From Clostridia bacterium (GTDB taxonomy: Bacteria; Bacillota; Clostridia; Oscillospirales; CAG-272), in NCBI GenBank assembly GCA_017456145.1, contig JAFTJZ010000005.1, positions 1-39,219 on the forward strand: a stretch of DNA of 39,219 nucleotides, in the 5' to 3' direction. A model generated the notes under the pieces. That model searched no databases. It had not been told where the DNA came from and saw only the letters and a program-made list of their open reading frames with translations. Numbering within the stretch: the first letter of the stretch is position 1; each line of letters opens with the position of its first letter. Position numbers and translations under genes: made by a program. This document shows, one piece after another, positions 38,051 through 39,219 of this stretch.

Positions 38051-38863
38051 TTATCGCTCCAAAAGCACCGCACGGCAAGGCGCGCCCTCGGCACCGCCGA
38101 GATTGATCGGCGCAGCACTGAGCAGATATGTGCCCTCGGGCACATCACAAAGGCGAATGCCCTCCAAGAGCACCACGCCCGCTCCCAGCAGCATCAAATG
38201 CACCGCCATGGGAGCCTCCTCGGGGCCGACCGTCTGCGATTCGTTACCGTACAGAAGGACGCCCGCCTCTCGCAGCACCGCGGCTCCCTCCTCGCTCAGA
38301 TACGCATCGCCCTTGATCAGAATACGTGCAGCCGCACCCGGATCGCTCTGTGCGGCGCGCTGCCATATGGCGCGCATCGCCGCCCCATCCACACATCCGC
38401 AATACTCCGCCACGTAGCAAGGCCCCACCATCGCCGCAAGTGACAGCTGATCGACGGTTTTTCCCTCGGGAATAAAATGATATGGCGCATCGATATGCGT
38501 CCCGTTGTGCGCACACATCGAAAAGGCGGTCAGATGGTACGGCGACCCCGTATCAAACGAGCATAACACCTCCCGTGTCGGCGCGGGGTCCCCGGGATAA
38601 ACGCAGCAGGAAAATAGCTCCTGCGATATATCGTAAACGCGCGTCTGCACCGGTGCAAGATACGTAAAGCGAGGGATGCTCACCCCGTCCCGCGTCACGC
38701 TCTGCTGCCACATGGCAGCGGGACGCACCCAACACTTTGCAGAATCGGTAATATCGCGATACACCACCATCTGCTCCCCCGTCTCGCTGTGCCGCGCCAG
38801 CGACACGACCTCATAGACGTTGCCTTTGAAGTGACGATAAATTCCTTTTTGAATGGGTTCCAT
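38051..38863 (-). CDS. DUF1653 domain fused to a cyclase-family (kynurenine formamidase-like) hydrolase
   Basis: The 270-residue protein has an N-terminal DUF1653 domain (about 5-66: GIYRHFKGNVYEVVSLARHS, YRDI, WVRPAAMW, PRF), which normally stands alone and has unknown function. A cyclase/KynB-like hydrolase domain follows (about 76-270), with YPGDP (89-93) and the metal-binding motif HNGTHIDAPYHF (119-130). Such enzymes hydrolyse amides or cyclic imides, such as N-formylkynurenine, using a divalent metal ion. The start at 38863 follows AAGGAGGGAG. It is monocistronic with a consensus promoter. The substrate cannot be told from the sequence. Confidence 0.88.
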   Translation of the reverse strand: MEPIQKGIYRHFKGNVYEVVSLARHSETGEQMVVYRDITDSAKCWVRPAAMWQQSVTRDGVSIPRFTYLAPVQTRVYDISQELFSCCVYPGDPAPTREVLCSFDTGSPYHLTAFSMCAHNGTHIDAPYHFIPEGKTVDQLSLAAMVGPCYVAEYCGCVDGAAMRAIWQRAAQSDPGAAARILIKGDAYLSEEGAAVLREAGVLLYGNESQTVGPEEAPMAVHLMLLGAGVVLLEGIRLCDVPEGTYLLSAAPINLGGAEGAPCRAVLLER

Positions 38864-38907
38864 AACGCAAGCTCCCTCCTTTTTACAGCGGCTTGATTTC
38901 AACTCTC

Positions 38908-38936
38908 ATTATACGGCATGGCACTCCGTTTGTCAA
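38908..38936 (-). promoter_or_regulatory. Promoter of the DUF1653-cyclase gene
   Basis: Perfect TTGACA at 38931-38936, a 17-bp spacer and perfect TATAAT at 38908-38913 on the minus strand, 44 bp before the start. Confidence 0.9.
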
Positions 38937-39009
38937 GATACATTGTCAGGAATATGCAAGTCTGCCGCACTTTTTCGACAAAAGCAGCGTAAAAAATCAT
39001 GGTTTCCTC

Positions 39010-39038
39010 TTTACAAAGCCATCCAAATGTGATATAAT
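39010..39038 (+). promoter_or_regulatory. Promoter reading into the tandem repeats
   Basis: TTTACA at 39010-39015, a 17-bp spacer and perfect TATAAT at 39033-39038. The predicted start falls within the first bases of the 92-bp repeat. No coding gene follows within the window. Confidence 0.7.
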
Positions 39039-39042
39039 AAGT

Positions 39043-39219
39043 GTGGCTATAAAATAAGAGCGAACAAAGTGTAGCCACACGGGATTTCGCTGCGCAAAAT
39101 CCCCCCAAGTCAGTAAAACTTTGGCAAGATACAGGTGGCTATAAAATAAGAGCGAACAAAGTGTAGCCACACGGGATTTCGCTGCGCAAAATCCCCCCAA
39201 GTCAGTAAAATTTTGGCAA
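39043..39219. repeat. 92-bp tandem repeat, two copies to the window edge
   Basis: The unit at 39043-39134 recurs at 39135-39219, nearly identical over the 85 bases visible. Each unit holds a hairpin closed by GTGGCTA/TAGCCAC and a second one closed by GGGATTT/AAATCCC. Short peptides encoded across it on the minus strand are repeat-derived and not treated as genes. Confidence 0.9.

Noticed and set aside
38899-39200. Two similar 67-69-codon minus-strand frames
   Set aside because: They are produced by the 92-bp tandem repeat and share the same peptide. There is no ribosome binding site, and the promoter there points the other way.
1-39219. CRISPR arrays, tRNA, rRNA, insertion sequences, phage genes
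   Set aside because: I found no regularly spaced repeats with unique spacers, no transposase or integrase motif, and no tRNA or rRNA core sequence on either strand.

Overview
The window looks like a chromosomal segment of an anaerobic, Gram-positive gut-type Clostridia bacterium (Bacillota); an Oscillospiraceae-like or related lineage is my inference, not something the DNA proves. The reasons are textbook sigma-A promoters (TTGACA, 16-18 bp, TATAAT, often with an extended TGn), strong AGGAGG ribosome binding sites, many Gram-positive lipoproteins with a clear lipobox, GlpP-type antitermination, a glycine riboswitch, PlsY, a LysM-CAP wall protein and a perfect CcpA-type cre site. There are 34 supported coding genes, all protein-coding. 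I see no rRNA, tRNA, CRISPR array, insertion sequence or prophage.

Left part (1-13.5 kb), almost all on the minus strand. First comes the 5' part of a small DUF6061-like gene and a 42-residue Xre-type HTH gene with a perfect promoter. Next is an export-type operon, transcribed from about 6400 down to 544: a tiny signal-peptide-like ORF, two paralogous ABC-2-type permeases, a third membrane protein, an ABC ATPase, two paralogous lipoproteins and a further lipoprotein. Upstream is a second operon (12299 to 6628): an ECF sigma factor, a membrane-anchored beta-propeller-like protein that overlaps it by 4 bp, a lipoprotein paralogue of that propeller, and an 803-residue permease that is an internal duplication. 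A LysM-CAP secreted protein and a highly structured 3' region close this part.

Middle (13.5-22 kb): a PutP-type sodium/proline symporter, PlsY, a diacylglycerol-kinase-like lipid kinase, a Cu/Zn superoxide dismutase without a signal peptide, a LysR regulator, an ECF sigma factor with a 370-residue C-terminal extension and a cre-like operator at its ribosome binding site, and a lipoprotein.

Accessory locus (22-31.7 kb, minus strand): an AraC regulator, an orphan ABC solute-binding lipoprotein with no permease beside it, a beta-helix lipoprotein, a second AraC regulator, a cytoplasmic ADP-ribosylglycohydrolase-fold protein and a large secreted one carrying PKD-like and two discoidin-like domains. 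Direct repeats 21 bp apart abut the promoter of the glycohydrolase pair and look like AraC operator half-sites. This is the best candidate for an uncharacterised nutrient-acquisition or glycoconjugate-processing system.

Right part (32-39.2 kb): a glycine riboswitch with an expanded P3b arm in front of a sodium:alanine/glycine symporter; a tight glpA-like/glpB-like/DUF1667/glpP operon for glycerol-3-phosphate oxidation with its antiterminator protein; a DUF1653-cyclase fusion; and, at the edge, a 92-bp tandem repeat preceded by a strong promoter. A family of compound terminator-like hairpins (GGGGTGAG...CTCACCCC plus extra modules) occupies three of the four convergent gene junctions in the window.
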